64,000 bases of DNA from Dyella_D sp052115385 (GTDB taxonomy: Bacteria > Pseudomonadota > Gammaproteobacteria > Xanthomonadales > Rhodanobacteraceae): positions 62,001 to 126,000 of the forward strand of contig NZ_JBFRGP010000007.1 of the NCBI RefSeq assembly GCF_052115385.1, in the 5' to 3' direction. The notes beneath the pieces were generated by a model. The model was not told the DNA's origin, did no database searches, and saw only the letters and a list, made by a program, of their open reading frames with translations. Each line of letters begins with the position of its first letter. The stretch's first letter is position 1. Below, one piece after another: positions 34,790 through 44,076 of the stretch. The translations under genes and the position numbers were made by a program.

Positions 34790-36667
34790 TCAGTTGCGCA
34801 CGGCGCTGAGCAGCGCGTCGAAGATCTGGCTGGCGGTGGAGATCACCTGCGCCGAGGCTTGATACGCCTGCTGGTAGCGCACCAGGCTGGCCGCTTCCTC
34901 GTCGATGTTGACGCCGGACACGCCCTGTTGGGATGCCAGCGCCTGCTGGTACACCGAGTTCTGCGTGGTCAGCGCGTCCTTGGCCAGCGAACCGGCGCTG
35001 CCCACCTGGCTGGTCAACTGGCCATAGGCGCGGCCCACGCTGGTGGCGCCGTTGTCGAGCACGCCGAGATTGGCGACCTTGCCCAGCGCCAGGGCGTTGG
35101 CATTGTCGCCGCGCGCATTGGAGTTGGCCTTGAGGGTGAACGTGTCGTTCGCCGCGGGCGTGCCGTTGAGGGTGAGGCTCCAGCCGTTGGCGCTGATCGG
35201 CTGGCCGGGCGTATACGTCTGCGCGGCGCCGCCGTTGATGGTGTAGCTGGTCGGCGAGGTGAACACGATATTCGCGGTGCCCAGCAGGCCCGCATTGGAC
35301 GGATCGGTGATGGCGATACCGCCCACGCTGCCGCTGCCCTTGTTGGCCGCGCCGGCCGCACCGGCCAAGGGCGCGGCCGCGGCGATCTTGTTCGGATCGG
35401 TGATGGCCGCGCCGAAGCCCGCGGCGGCCGCCGCGGTGGGCCGCACCTGGAAGCTGTCGCCCGCGCCCGGCGCGCCGCCCACCACCAGGCTCAGGCCGTC
35501 GGCCTTGAACGGGTCCGCCGCCGTGCCGGTGCCGGTCATCGCCACGGCGTTGCCGGCGGTGTCGCGCAGGCTCCATGCGCTGCCGTCGTAGCGCATCACG
35601 TAGTCCTTGGTGGTCAGCGCGCCGACATTGGAAATGTTCGCGCTGACCGTGCCCGTGCCCTGGTTGGCCGAGCTGATCTGCACCTGCGGCGAGCCGACGT
35701 TGAAGAAGGCGCCGCCCATGTTGCCGTTGAGGTCCATGCCCTGCGCATGCTGGGCATTGAACGCGCTGGCCATCGCCACCGCGGCGCGGCCGAGCTGGTT
35801 CTGCGCCGGGTCGAGCACGTTGGTGCGGAAATCCAGCAGCGCGCCGAGCGCACCGCCGCCGACCTGGCCGGTGAGCACGCTGCCGCTGTCCTTGCCGGTG
35901 ATCTCCAGCCGGGTCGGGTCGTACTGGTTCGGCGCGGTGGCGAGCGGGTAGCCATTGGAGCCGTTGACCAGGGCCTGGCCGTTGCCGATGAACAGGCTCA
36001 CCGTGTGGTCGTTCTGCTGCACCACGGTGACGCCCACTTCGCCGGAGACCTTCTTCACCAGCGCATCGCGCTGGTCGAGCAGGTCCGACGGCTCGCCCTT
36101 GCCGCTGGCATAGGCGGTGCGGATCTGCTCGTTGAGCTTGGCGATCGAGTTGCTGTCGCTGTTGATCGAATCGACGGTGTCGCTGATCTGCCGCTGCACC
36201 TGTCCGTTCAACTGGTTGAACTGGCCGGACAGCGCCTGAAAGGTGCTGCCCAGCGCATTGGCACGGGCCAGCAGCACGCCGCGCGCGGCGGAGTCGGCCG
36301 GCGCGTTGGAGACGTCGCCCAGCGCGCCGTAGAACGCGTCCAGCGAGGTCTGCAGGTTGGTGCTGCCGGACAACTGGTTGTTGATCTGCCCGGTCAGGCT
36401 TTGATACGTCGCCGCGCGGCTCTGGTCCGACGAGGCCGTCCACAGCGCGGTATTGAGGTACTGGCTGTAGGCGCGCTGCACCGCCACCGTATTGACGCCG
36501 GTGCCGACATAGAAATTGCCCAGCTGCTGCGCCTGGCGCGCATTGAACTGCACGGTCTGGCGGCTGTAGCCATCGGTGTTGACGTTGGCCACGTTGTGGC
36601 TGACGGTGCTGAGGCCGATCTGCGAGGCCAGCAGGCCCGAGACGCCGGTGGAAAGCAGGTCAGCCAT
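34790..36667 (-). CDS. flgK: flagellar hook-associated protein FlgK
   Basis: A 625-residue HAP1. N-terminus LLSTGVSGLLASQIGLSTVSHNVANVNTDGYSRQ and C-terminus VSGVNIDEEAASLVRYQQAYQASAQVISTASQIFDALLSAVRN are hallmark; DQRDALVKKVSGEVGVTV is also family-typical. The long Ala/Gly-rich middle contains two related blocks (GAGDSFQVRPTAAAA and a later PAANDTFTLKANSN). It starts 48 nt after flgJ. Confidence 0.95.
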   Translation of the reverse strand: MADLLSTGVSGLLASQIGLSTVSHNVANVNTDGYSRQTVQFNARQAQQLGNFYVGTGVNTVAVQRAYSQYLNTALWTASSDQSRAATYQSLTGQINNQLSGSTNLQTSLDAFYGALGDVSNAPADSAARGVLLARANALGSTFQALSGQFNQLNGQVQRQISDTVDSINSDSNSIAKLNEQIRTAYASGKGEPSDLLDQRDALVKKVSGEVGVTVVQQNDHTVSLFIGNGQALVNGSNGYPLATAPNQYDPTRLEITGKDSGSVLTGQVGGGALGALLDFRTNVLDPAQNQLGRAAVAMASAFNAQHAQGMDLNGNMGGAFFNVGSPQVQISSANQGTGTVSANISNVGALTTKDYVMRYDGSAWSLRDTAGNAVAMTGTGTAADPFKADGLSLVVGGAPGAGDSFQVRPTAAAAAGFGAAITDPNKIAAAAPLAGAAGAANKGSGSVGGIAITDPSNAGLLGTANIVFTSPTSYTINGGAAQTYTPGQPISANGWSLTLNGTPAANDTFTLKANSNARGDNANALALGKVANLGVLDNGATSVGRAYGQLTSQVGSAGSLAKDALTTQNSVYQQALASQQGVSGVNIDEEAASLVRYQQAYQASAQVISTASQIFDALLSAVRN

Positions 36668-36715
36668 GGTGGGCGGTCCTTGTGGCGGTACGTGTCATGG
36701 GGAGAGAGGGGCACG

Positions 36716-37678
36716 TCATGGCAACTGTGACGGCAAACCGTCGTCCGACTTGAGCGCGGCCAGCGCCTCCAGCCCCTTGCGCATTTCCGGGCTGTTGGCA
36801 ATCGCTTCGAGCTTGGCCGCGTAGGCCGGGTCGGTGGCATAGCCGCCGTGGGCCAGCGCCTTGGCGAAGCCCTTGATGTCTTCGCCCTTGCCGATGGCAT
36901 GGGCGTAGCGCGGGTTGCCGGTCAGCACGTCGGCATAGTCGGAGAAGGAATCGCCCGGGTTGCCGTAGGCGCGGAACTGGTCGCGCTTGCGCACCGCCAC
37001 CCCGCCTTCGTATTCGAGCGTGGGCACACTGACCTTGTCGCCGTCCCAGCTGCGGCCGGCCTTCATGCCAAACAAGTTGTTGCTGGAGCTGCCATCGTGA
37101 TGCGCCGGCAGATGCTTGCCCCAGCCGGTTTCCAGCGCAGCCTGGGCCAGCAGCGCGCGCACCGATACACCGAGCTTCTGTGCCGCGGCCTGCGCATGCG
37201 GCGCCAGCGCCTGCACGAAGTTCACCGCGTCGCCGGTGCCGGGCATCCACTCGGCCACCTTGCCGGCGACCTTGCCGGCGCCGTGCGCGAGCTGGTCCAG
37301 CGTGCTTTGCCAGGAAGACGCCGCATCGGCGGAGGCATCGGTAGCGCCACTGTCCTTGCCGCCGAGCTGGCGCATCAGCATCTGCGCGATGCCCAGGCCG
37401 TGGCCGCCATTGGACAGGCTCAACGACAACTGGTGATCGAACAGGTCGCGATAGGCATTGCCCTGCTCGCTGTCGCCGATGCCGCCGCCAGGACTGGCCT
37501 CGCGCATCGACTTCAGCATCATCTGGGTAAAGATCGCCTCGAATTGCTTCGCTACCTGCGGCAGTGCCGACTTACCGTCGCCGGCCGCCTGCGCGCGCAG
37601 CTGCTGGAAGCCCGACAGCTCGGTCCAGGTATTGAGCGCACCGTTGGCCGCGCCGGAGATGCCGTCAGCCGCGCTCAT
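36716..37678 (-). CDS. flgJ: flagellar rod assembly protein / muramidase FlgJ
   Basis: A 320-residue two-domain protein: rod-capping N-terminus (VAKQFEAIFTQMMLKSMREASPGGG, SLSLSNGGHGLGIAQMLMRQL) and a glucosaminidase domain with the catalytic Glu in LLAQAALETGWGKH, then NLFGMKAGRSWDG and YADVLTGNPRYA. It opens peptidoglycan for the growing rod. One nt separates it from flgI. Confidence 0.94.
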   Translation of the reverse strand: MSAADGISGAANGALNTWTELSGFQQLRAQAAGDGKSALPQVAKQFEAIFTQMMLKSMREASPGGGIGDSEQGNAYRDLFDHQLSLSLSNGGHGLGIAQMLMRQLGGKDSGATDASADAASSWQSTLDQLAHGAGKVAGKVAEWMPGTGDAVNFVQALAPHAQAAAQKLGVSVRALLAQAALETGWGKHLPAHHDGSSSNNLFGMKAGRSWDGDKVSVPTLEYEGGVAVRKRDQFRAYGNPGDSFSDYADVLTGNPRYAHAIGKGEDIKGFAKALAHGGYATDPAYAAKLEAIANSPEMRKGLEALAALKSDDGLPSQLP

Positions 37679-37679
37679 C

Positions 37680-38783
37680 TCAGATCACCACCAGTTCGGC
37701 GCGCAACGCGCCGGCCTGCTTCAGCGCCTGCAGGATCGAGATCAGGTCGGTCGGCGAGGCGCCAACCTGGTTCACCGCGCGCACGATCGTATCCAGGCTG
37801 GCGCCGGGGCCGAACTTGAACATATGCGCGCCGTCCTCGCTGACCTGCACGCTGCTGCTGGGCACCACCACGGTCTGGCCGCCGCGGCTGAACGGCGCCG
37901 GCTGGCTGACCTGCGGCTGCTCGCTGATGGTGACCTGGATCGAACCGTGCGCCACCGCGGCGGCGCTGACCTTGACGTCGGAACCGATCACCACGGTGCC
38001 GGTGCGCGAATTGACCACCACCCGCGCCGGCGCATCGCCGGGCTGCACCTCGAGCGACTGGATCATGCCCAGCCAGGACACCCGCTGCGCCGGATCGGCC
38101 GGCCCACGCACCGCCACCGAACCGCCGTCCACCGCCTGCGCGGTGCCGGCGCCGTAAGCGCGATTGACCGCTTCGGCGATACGCGCGGCGGTGGTGAAGT
38201 CCTGCGTATTGAGATTGAGCACCAGGTCGCCGCCCTGCCCGAACGAGGACGCCACGCTGCGCTCCACCGTGGCGCCATTGGGCACGCGCCCGCTGGCCGA
38301 GATGTTCACCTGCACGCTGGAACCGCTCTTGCCCTGCGCGCTGATGCCGCCGACCACCACGCTGCCCTGCGCCATCGCATAGACATTGCCGTCGGCGCCG
38401 CGCAACGGCGTCATCAACAATTCGCCGCCGCGGATGCTCTTGGCATTGCCGATCGAGGCCACCGTGACGTCGATCGCCTGGCCCGGCTTGGCGAACGGCG
38501 GCAACTGCGCGGTGACCATCACCGCCGCCGCGTTCTTCAGCTGCGGCCGCACATTGGCCGGCACCGTGATGCCGAACTGCTGCAGCATGTTCTCCAGGCT
38601 TTGCGTGGTGAACGGCGCTTGCGTGGTCTGGTCGCCGCTGCCATCGAGGCCGACCACCAGGCCATAGCCGATGAGCTGGTTGCTGCGCACGCCGGCGACC
38701 TGGGCGAGGTCGCGGATCTTGTCGGCGTGGGCGGTGGCTGCGAGCAGCAGCAGCGCGACGAAAAGCATGATGCGTGAACGCAT
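37680..38783 (-). CDS. flgI: flagellar P-ring protein FlgI
   Basis: A 367-residue periplasmic ring protein with a signal peptide (MRSRIMLFVALLLLAATAHA). KIRDLAQVAGVRSNQLIGYGLVVGLDGSGDQT and the C-terminal SPTDLISILQALKQAGALRAELVVI are diagnostic. Start at ATG 38783 keeps the basic n-region; an inner ATG at 38768 is possible. Its ribosome site is weak, and a 97-bp palindromic repeat separates it from flgH. Confidence 0.95.
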   Translation of the reverse strand: MRSRIMLFVALLLLAATAHADKIRDLAQVAGVRSNQLIGYGLVVGLDGSGDQTTQAPFTTQSLENMLQQFGITVPANVRPQLKNAAAVMVTAQLPPFAKPGQAIDVTVASIGNAKSIRGGELLMTPLRGADGNVYAMAQGSVVVGGISAQGKSGSSVQVNISASGRVPNGATVERSVASSFGQGGDLVLNLNTQDFTTAARIAEAVNRAYGAGTAQAVDGGSVAVRGPADPAQRVSWLGMIQSLEVQPGDAPARVVVNSRTGTVVIGSDVKVSAAAVAHGSIQVTISEQPQVSQPAPFSRGGQTVVVPSSSVQVSEDGAHMFKFGPGASLDTIVRAVNQVGASPTDLISILQALKQAGALRAELVVI

Positions 38784-38793
38784 ACGATGGACC

Positions 38794-38890
38794 CAGGTAG
38801 ATTGGGGTGAGCCATAGGCGAACCCCAACATCGCCGTCGCGATGATCGCCTCGCCTGCTGGGGTTCGCTGGCGCTCACCCCAACCTACGC
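38794..38890. repeat. palindromic interspersed repeat (family A) between flgH and flgI
   Basis: Reads CAGGTAGATTGGGGTGAGC ... GCGAACCCCAACA ... GCTGGGGTTCGC ... GCGCTCACCCCAACCTACG, so both halves are themselves inverted. It begins 10 nt upstream of the flgI start and would form a large hairpin in the flg mRNA. Confidence 0.75.
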
Positions 38891-38914
38891 CGGCGTAGTG
38901 ATTGGCGGTGGACA

Positions 38915-39601
38915 TCAGAACGGCATCCACTTCGAACCGAAGAAGCGCGACAGCCAACCCTGCGTATTCGCATCCGCCAGCGTGCCGCGTCCCGTATAGC
39001 CAATGCGCGCATCCGCCACCCGCGTCGACGGCACGCTGTTGTCCTGCCCGATGTCCTGCGGCCGCACGATGCCGGAAATGCGCACCTGCTCCTGCCCCTG
39101 GTTGATGGTCAGCCACTTCTCGCCGCGCACCAGCAAGTTGCCGTTGGACAGCCGCTGCGCCACGGTCACGGTGATCGAACCGGTGAGCTGGTTGCTCTGG
39201 GTGCTGTTGCCGCTGCCGTCGAAGCTGCGGTCACCGCTGGTGCCGAAGCTCACGTCGGTGCCGCCGATGCTGACCGGGCGGCCCAGGATGGTCGGCGCGG
39301 CAAGGTTGGTCTTGTCCTTCTTGCTGGTGCTGGTCGAGGCCTTCTTGCTGGCCTGCGTGCTCTCCACCAGCGAAATGGTGAGGATGTCGCCCACGCGATG
39401 CGCACGCGGGTCGTTGAACAGCTCCATGTTTTGCGCTTCGTGATAGATCGAGCCGTCCGCCTGCGGCTGCGCCAGCGGCTCCTGCGGCGGCGTCGCGGCC
39501 CAGGCGGCATCGTCGCCGCGCGGCGCGGGCATGGCGCAGCCGGCGAGCAGGGCCAGCAGCAGGGTGGCGCCGCACAGGCGCAGGCGACGGAAGTTCGACA
39601 T
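38915..39601 (-). CDS. flgH: flagellar L-ring lipoprotein FlgH
   Basis: A 228-residue outer-membrane lipoprotein: lipobox LLALLAGC with the acylated Cys at residue 22, then SIYHEAQNMELFNDPRAHRVGDILTISLVESTQASKK and a C-terminal EQVRISGIVRPQDIGQDNSVPSTRVADARIGYTG. It forms the L ring. Start ATG 39601; the frame is open further upstream through flgG without homology. Confidence 0.95.
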   Translation of the reverse strand: MSNFRRLRLCGATLLLALLAGCAMPAPRGDDAAWAATPPQEPLAQPQADGSIYHEAQNMELFNDPRAHRVGDILTISLVESTQASKKASTSTSKKDKTNLAAPTILGRPVSIGGTDVSFGTSGDRSFDGSGNSTQSNQLTGSITVTVAQRLSNGNLLVRGEKWLTINQGQEQVRISGIVRPQDIGQDNSVPSTRVADARIGYTGRGTLADANTQGWLSRFFGSKWMPF

Positions 39602-39609
39602 GGCCGTGC

Positions 39610-40395
39610 TCAAGTCTTGTTGGTGAGGAACTGCAGCATCGAATCCGCGGCGGAGATCGCCTTGGAATTCATTTCGTAGGTGCGCTGCGTTTCGATCATG
39701 TCCACCATCTGCTCGACCACGTTGACGTTCGAGCTTTCCAGCGAACCCTGGGTCACCGTGCCCAGGCCGTTGAGGCCGGGCTGGCCGATCTGCGGCGCGC
39801 CGCTGGAGGCGGTTTCCTGATACAGGTTGTCGCCGCTCGGCTGCAGGCCGGCGGGATTGATGAAGTCGGCCAACTGCACGGTGCCGATGGTCTGCGGTGC
39901 GGCCTGGCCCGGCAGCTTGGCGCTGACCGTGCCGTCGGTGCCGATGGTCACGCTCTGCGCGTTCTGCGGAATCACGATGGCCGGATCGAGCTGGTAGCCG
40001 GAGGCCGTGACGAGCTGGCCGTTCTGGTCCAGATGCAGCGAGCCGTCGCGCGTGTAAGCCACGGTGCCGTCGGGCTGGGTCACCTGCAGGAAGCCGCGGC
40101 CCTGGATCGCCAGGTCCAGCGCATTGCCGGTCTGCTGCGGATTGCCCTGGGTGAACAGTTTCTCGCTGCCGACCACGCGCACGCCGGTGCCCAGCATCAG
40201 GCCGGACGGCGACTGCGTCTGCTCGGTGGTCTGGCCGCCGGGCTGGCGCACGTTCTGGTACATCAGGTCCTGGAACGAGGCGCGCGAGCTCTTGAAGCCG
40301 GTGGTGTTGGCATTGGCCAGGTTGTTGGAGATCACGTCCATGCGCGTCTGCTGCGCATCGAGACCGGTCTTGGCGACCCACAGGGAAGAAAACAT
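39610..40395 (-). CDS. flgG: flagellar distal rod protein FlgG
   Basis: A 261-residue rod protein. WVAKTGLDAQQTRMDVISNNLANANTTGFKSSRASFQDL is the classic FlgG N-terminus including the distal-rod-specific insertion, and SLESSNVNVVEQMVDMIETQRTYEMNSKAI the C-terminus. It lies 41 nt after flgF. Confidence 0.96.
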   Translation of the reverse strand: MFSSLWVAKTGLDAQQTRMDVISNNLANANTTGFKSSRASFQDLMYQNVRQPGGQTTEQTQSPSGLMLGTGVRVVGSEKLFTQGNPQQTGNALDLAIQGRGFLQVTQPDGTVAYTRDGSLHLDQNGQLVTASGYQLDPAIVIPQNAQSVTIGTDGTVSAKLPGQAAPQTIGTVQLADFINPAGLQPSGDNLYQETASSGAPQIGQPGLNGLGTVTQGSLESSNVNVVEQMVDMIETQRTYEMNSKAISAADSMLQFLTNKT

Positions 40396-40436
40396 TTGGT
40401 TCTCCGCGCGGCTTGCGCCGCTTCAGAAAGAAAAAA

Positions 40437-41177
40437 TCAGCCCACTTGCAGCAGGCGCGTGGCCGACTGCGCGTTGTCGTCCGCGGTGCGGATCGAACGC
40501 ACCTGCAATTCGTACTGGCGCGAGAGCTGGATCATCTGCACCAGCGTCTGCGACGGATTCACATTGCTCGATTCGAGCGCACCGGCCTTCACCGTCACCG
40601 CCGGATCGGCCTGCGCCACGCCGCCGCCCGCCAGATGCATCAGGCCATCGTCGCCCTGCTGCATTTGATCCGCGGCGGGATTGACCAGCTTCAGCTTGCC
40701 GATCACCGACGAGGTATCCGGCCCCTGCCCCTTCGGCACCACCGAGATGGTGCCGTCGACGCCGATGCTGATCTGGGTGGCGTCCGGCACGGTGATCGGT
40801 CCGCCGTCGCCCATCACCGGATTGCCGCGCGCATCGGTAAGCAGGCCATCGGCGGTGAGCTGCAACTGGCCGGCGCGGGTATAGCCTTCGCCGCCGTCCG
40901 CACTCTGCACGGCCATCCAGCCGTCACCCTGCACCGCCACGTCGAGCGGACGCCCGGTGTCCATCTGCGCGCCGGCGTGCATATCCAGGCCGATGCCCTG
41001 CGCCACGCCGTTGATGCGCGCGCCCAGCCCCTGGCCCTGCACGGGCAGCGGCTTGAACGCCGACATCTGCGCCTTGAAACCGACGGTGTCGGCATTGGCC
41101 AGGTTGTGCGCCACCTCGGTCTGCGCACGCATCATTTGCGTGGCGCCGGTCATGGCTACGTAGACGGAACGATCCAT
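40437..41177 (-). CDS. flgF: flagellar proximal rod protein FlgF
   Basis: A 246-residue rod protein: SVYVAMTGATQMMRAQTEVAHNLANADTVGFKAQMSAF at the N-terminus and GALESSNVNPSQTLVQMIQLSRQYELQVRSIRTADDNAQSATRLL at the C-terminus. Position between flgE and flgG and the lack of the FlgG insertion identify it as FlgF. Confidence 0.94.
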   Translation of the reverse strand: MDRSVYVAMTGATQMMRAQTEVAHNLANADTVGFKAQMSAFKPLPVQGQGLGARINGVAQGIGLDMHAGAQMDTGRPLDVAVQGDGWMAVQSADGGEGYTRAGQLQLTADGLLTDARGNPVMGDGGPITVPDATQISIGVDGTISVVPKGQGPDTSSVIGKLKLVNPAADQMQQGDDGLMHLAGGGVAQADPAVTVKAGALESSNVNPSQTLVQMIQLSRQYELQVRSIRTADDNAQSATRLLQVG

Positions 41178-41208
41178 GGCATGTCTCAGGAAGCTGGGGA
41201 ACGGAGGA

Positions 41209-41233
41209 CAGGGCGCGCTTGGGTCACGCCCTG
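41209..41233 (-). promoter_or_regulatory. intercistronic hairpin between flgE and flgF
   Basis: CAGGGCG (41209-41215) and CGCCCTG (41227-41233) pair perfectly around an 11-nt loop in the 69-nt gap. There is no T-run, so it may stabilise the abundant flgE message rather than end it. Confidence 0.4.
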
Positions 41234-41246
41234 CCCGTGCGCTTCA

Positions 41247-42467
41247 TCAGTTGCGGATATTGATGATGGTCTGGGTCAGCTTGTCGTCGGTGGAGATCAC
41301 CTGCGCATTCGCCTGGTAGTTGCGCTGCGCCTTGATCATGTTCACCAGCTGCGCGGTGAGGTCGGCGGTGTTGGACGCTTCCAGCGCGCCGGACTGCACG
41401 TTGCCGAAATTGCCGGTGCCGGCCGCGCCCATCACCGGCGTGCCGGAGTCGTACGAGGCGGCCCAGTTGGTGTTGTCCATCTGGCGCAGGCCCTGCGGGT
41501 TGGCGAAGTTCGCCAGCGCCAGCTGGCCGAGCGACTGCGACTGGCCATTGGAGAACTTGGCCTGCACCACGCCGTCGCTGGACACGTCGATGCTCGACAG
41601 CGTGCCGGTCGGATAGCCGTCCTGGTTGATCGAGGTCACCGCGTAGTTGTTGCCGAACTGGGTGGCCTTGGTCACGTCCAGCGTGATCGCCATCGGGTCG
41701 GAACCCGGGCTGGCGCTGATCGCCGGGAAGGTCAGCTTGCCGCCGGCCGGGGTGGCCAGCGCGCCGGTGCTGGTGAAGCTCAGCTGCTGGGTGGCGCCGG
41801 TGTCCTTGCCGTCGATGAACAGGTGCGCATCCCAGGTATTGGCGGTGGCGTTGCGCACGAAGTACACGGTGCCGTTATGCGTGGCGCCCAGCGAATCGTA
41901 GGCGGTGAACGGCGTGGCCTGGTTGTAGCTGGTGGCGTCCTTCGGATCGAAGGCCTTGCCCGGCGGGGTGGCGTTCGACGGCAGGTTCAGCGCGAGCTGC
42001 ACGCTGCCGGTGGCCTTGGCCGCGTTCTGCGAGGTGATCAGGCGCAGGTCGGTCATGGTGCTGGTGTCGAAACCGCCGGCATTGTTGGCCGGAAACACCT
42101 GCAGGTTCTGCCCGGCGCTGTTGACCACGTAGCCGTTGGCATCCTGGCGGAACGCGCCGGCGCGGGTATAGGACAGGCCCTTGCCATCTTTCAAGGTAAA
42201 GAAGCCGTCGCCGCTGAGGGCGAAGTCCAGCGCGTTGTTGGTGTTCTCCACGTTGCCGGCGGTGAACTGCTGCGCCACGTTGGTCAGGCGCACGCCGCTG
42301 CCGACCTGGGTGGCGCTGAGGTTCTTGCCGGCCACGCTGTACAGCTCGGCGAACTCGGCGCGCGAGCCCTTGAAGCCGGTGGTGGATGTATTGGCGATAT
42401 TGTTGGCGGTGACTTCGAGATCCGAAGACGCCGCCTTCAAGCCGCTCAGTGCGATGTTGAATGCCAT
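41247..42467 (-). CDS. flgE: flagellar hook protein FlgE
   Basis: A 406-residue hook subunit: FNIALSGLKAASSDLEVTANNIANTSTTGFKGSRAEFAELY at the N-terminus, MDNTNWAASYDSG and SGALEASNTADLTAQLVNMIKAQRNYQANAQVISTDDKLTQTIINIRN at the C-terminus; the outer domain (about 150-300) is variable. Exported and polymerised under the FlgD cap. Confidence 0.96.
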   Translation of the reverse strand: MAFNIALSGLKAASSDLEVTANNIANTSTTGFKGSRAEFAELYSVAGKNLSATQVGSGVRLTNVAQQFTAGNVENTNNALDFALSGDGFFTLKDGKGLSYTRAGAFRQDANGYVVNSAGQNLQVFPANNAGGFDTSTMTDLRLITSQNAAKATGSVQLALNLPSNATPPGKAFDPKDATSYNQATPFTAYDSLGATHNGTVYFVRNATANTWDAHLFIDGKDTGATQQLSFTSTGALATPAGGKLTFPAISASPGSDPMAITLDVTKATQFGNNYAVTSINQDGYPTGTLSSIDVSSDGVVQAKFSNGQSQSLGQLALANFANPQGLRQMDNTNWAASYDSGTPVMGAAGTGNFGNVQSGALEASNTADLTAQLVNMIKAQRNYQANAQVISTDDKLTQTIINIRN

Positions 42468-42531
42468 GCTGTGCTCCCCTGTGGAGACTGTGTGTGCGGG
42501 CCGCCCGGCCCTGATGTATCGGCGATGCGTG

Positions 42532-43185
42532 TCAATCGATGCGCGCGACCTGGGCCAGCAGCACGCCGCCGAACCCGGCCACCTGCAGATAAGCGCCCTG
42601 ATCGCCGGCCATGCCGACGCTGTCGACCTTGCCGCTGACGTAGGCCTGCACCGCCGTGGTGCCCACCTGCGCCTTGATCCCGTAAGTACCGTTCGGCAGC
42701 GGCTGGCCGTTCTCGTCCTTGCCGTCCCAGTGGAAATCCGCCAGGCCTACGTCGGGCTTGCCCAGGTCGATGGTGCGCACCACGTTGCCGGCGGTATCGA
42801 TGATCTGCACCGAAGCGGTCTGCCCGCTGCTGCCGACATTGATCGCGCCATCCACGCCGGCCGTGCCTTCGAGCTTCGCGGCATTGGACGGCACGGTGAC
42901 GTTGCGCCCGACCAGGTCGCTGGCCTGCAGCAGCTGGTTGCCCTGCAGCGCGGTGCTCAGCGTGTCGAACGAGGTCTGCAGCGACTGCGTGGCCGAGACC
43001 TGGGCGATCTGCGCGAGCTGGCTGACCATCTGCGATGAATCCATCGGCTGGGTCGGATCCTGGTTGCGCATCTGCTGGGTGAGCAGGCTGAGGAAATCCG
43101 CCTGGCTCAAGGTGCTGCCATTGGTTTTCTTCACCGCCTGCGAGGCGGAGGAGCCGGTGGAGTTGTTGATTGCGATATCGGCCAT
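42532..43185 (-). CDS. flgD: flagellar hook capping protein FlgD
   Basis: A 217-residue hook scaffold. TLSQADFLSLLTQQMRNQDPTQPMDSSQMVSQLAQIAQVSATQSL is the FlgD N-terminal signature; the C-terminal FlgD Ig-like and tudor-like fold has IIDTAGNVVRTIDLGKPDVGLADFHWDGKDENGQPLPNGTY. It lies 17 nt after flgC. Confidence 0.95.
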   Translation of the reverse strand: MADIAINNSTGSSASQAVKKTNGSTLSQADFLSLLTQQMRNQDPTQPMDSSQMVSQLAQIAQVSATQSLQTSFDTLSTALQGNQLLQASDLVGRNVTVPSNAAKLEGTAGVDGAINVGSSGQTASVQIIDTAGNVVRTIDLGKPDVGLADFHWDGKDENGQPLPNGTYGIKAQVGTTAVQAYVSGKVDSVGMAGDQGAYLQVAGFGGVLLAQVARID

Positions 43186-43202
43186 GGTGGTCTTCGCTGC
43201 GC

Positions 43203-43622
43203 TTATTTGCCGAGATCCAGCGTCTTCTGCATCAGCTGGCGTGTGCTGTTCATCACCTCGACGTTGTTCTGGTACGAACGCGAGGCGGAAATCATGTTGA
43301 CCAGCTCGTCGACCGGATTGACGTTGCTGGCATAGACATAGCCGTCGCCATCGGCGAGCGGATTGCCCGGCTCATAGCGGCTTTCCACCGCAGCCTGGCT
43401 CTCGGTGACGCCGAGCACCTGCACGCCCTGCGCGCCGTCCTGATCCTTGGCCGCGAGATTGCGCTGCACGGTGGCGAACAACGGTTCCTTGGCGCGATAC
43501 GCCGCTTCCGGCGAACTCGCCACGCTGTCGGCATTGGCGATATTGCTGGCCACGGTATTGAGCCGCAGCGACTGCGCCGCCATGCCGGAGCCGGCGACGT
43601 CGAAGATCTTGAACAGCGACAT
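43203..43622 (-). CDS. flgC: flagellar proximal rod protein FlgC
   Basis: A 139-residue rod protein (FKIFDVAGSGMAAQSLRLNTVASNIANADS; YASNVNPVDELVNMISASRSYQNNVEVMNSTRQLMQKTLDLGK). The ATG at 43622 shares its A with the flgB stop. Confidence 0.95.
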   Translation of the reverse strand: MSLFKIFDVAGSGMAAQSLRLNTVASNIANADSVASSPEAAYRAKEPLFATVQRNLAAKDQDGAQGVQVLGVTESQAAVESRYEPGNPLADGDGYVYASNVNPVDELVNMISASRSYQNNVEVMNSTRQLMQKTLDLGK

Positions 43623-44020
43623 CAGCTCTGCCCTCCGGTGATGGCCGTGCGCAGCATGTGGATCTGCGCCGTGATGAAGGACAGGCTGGCCTGGTAATGC
43701 ACGCTGTTGGCGGCGAAGTTCGCCTGCTCCATCTGCGTGTCGACGGTGTTGCCGTCCATCGTCGGTTGCAGCGGCACGCGATAGGCGAGCTGCTCGTTCG
43801 CCTGGCTCGCCGGGTCGATGTGTCCGCTTTCCGTCGCGGCCAGCGACAGCTTGCCGTCGCCGCCAGCGCTCATCAGCGCCTGGCGGAAGTCCACATCGCG
43901 CGCCTTGTAATCCGGCGTATCCGCATTCGCCAGGTTCCCCGCCAGCACTTCCGCACGCTTCTGCCACAGGCCCAACGCCTGCGCATGAATGCCGAACAGC
44001 TTGTCGTTGATCTGGCTCAT
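43622..44020 (-). CDS. flgB: flagellar proximal rod protein FlgB
   Basis: A 132-residue rod protein (LFGIHAQALGLWQKRAEVLAGNLANADTPDYKARDVDF; QANFAANSVHYQASLSFITAQIHMLRTAITG). The ATG at 44020 was chosen over an upstream in-frame ATG at 44086, which lies beyond the sigma-54 promoter. First gene of flgBCDEFGHIJKL. Confidence 0.94.
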   Translation of the reverse strand: MSQINDKLFGIHAQALGLWQKRAEVLAGNLANADTPDYKARDVDFRQALMSAGGDGKLSLAATESGHIDPASQANEQLAYRVPLQPTMDGNTVDTQMEQANFAANSVHYQASLSFITAQIHMLRTAITGGQS

Positions 44021-44060
44021 GGCCTTAAGACTCCGCACGGAAAGTCCGCGGAGGTCTTTG

Positions 44061-44076
44061 AGCAAAACGCATGCCA
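44061..44076 (-). promoter_or_regulatory. sigma-54 promoter of flgB operon
   Basis: TGGCATGCGTTTTGCT on the minus strand: the same TGGCATG -24 block as the fliL promoter and a full TTGC -12 block, 41 nt before flgB. Confidence 0.82.
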
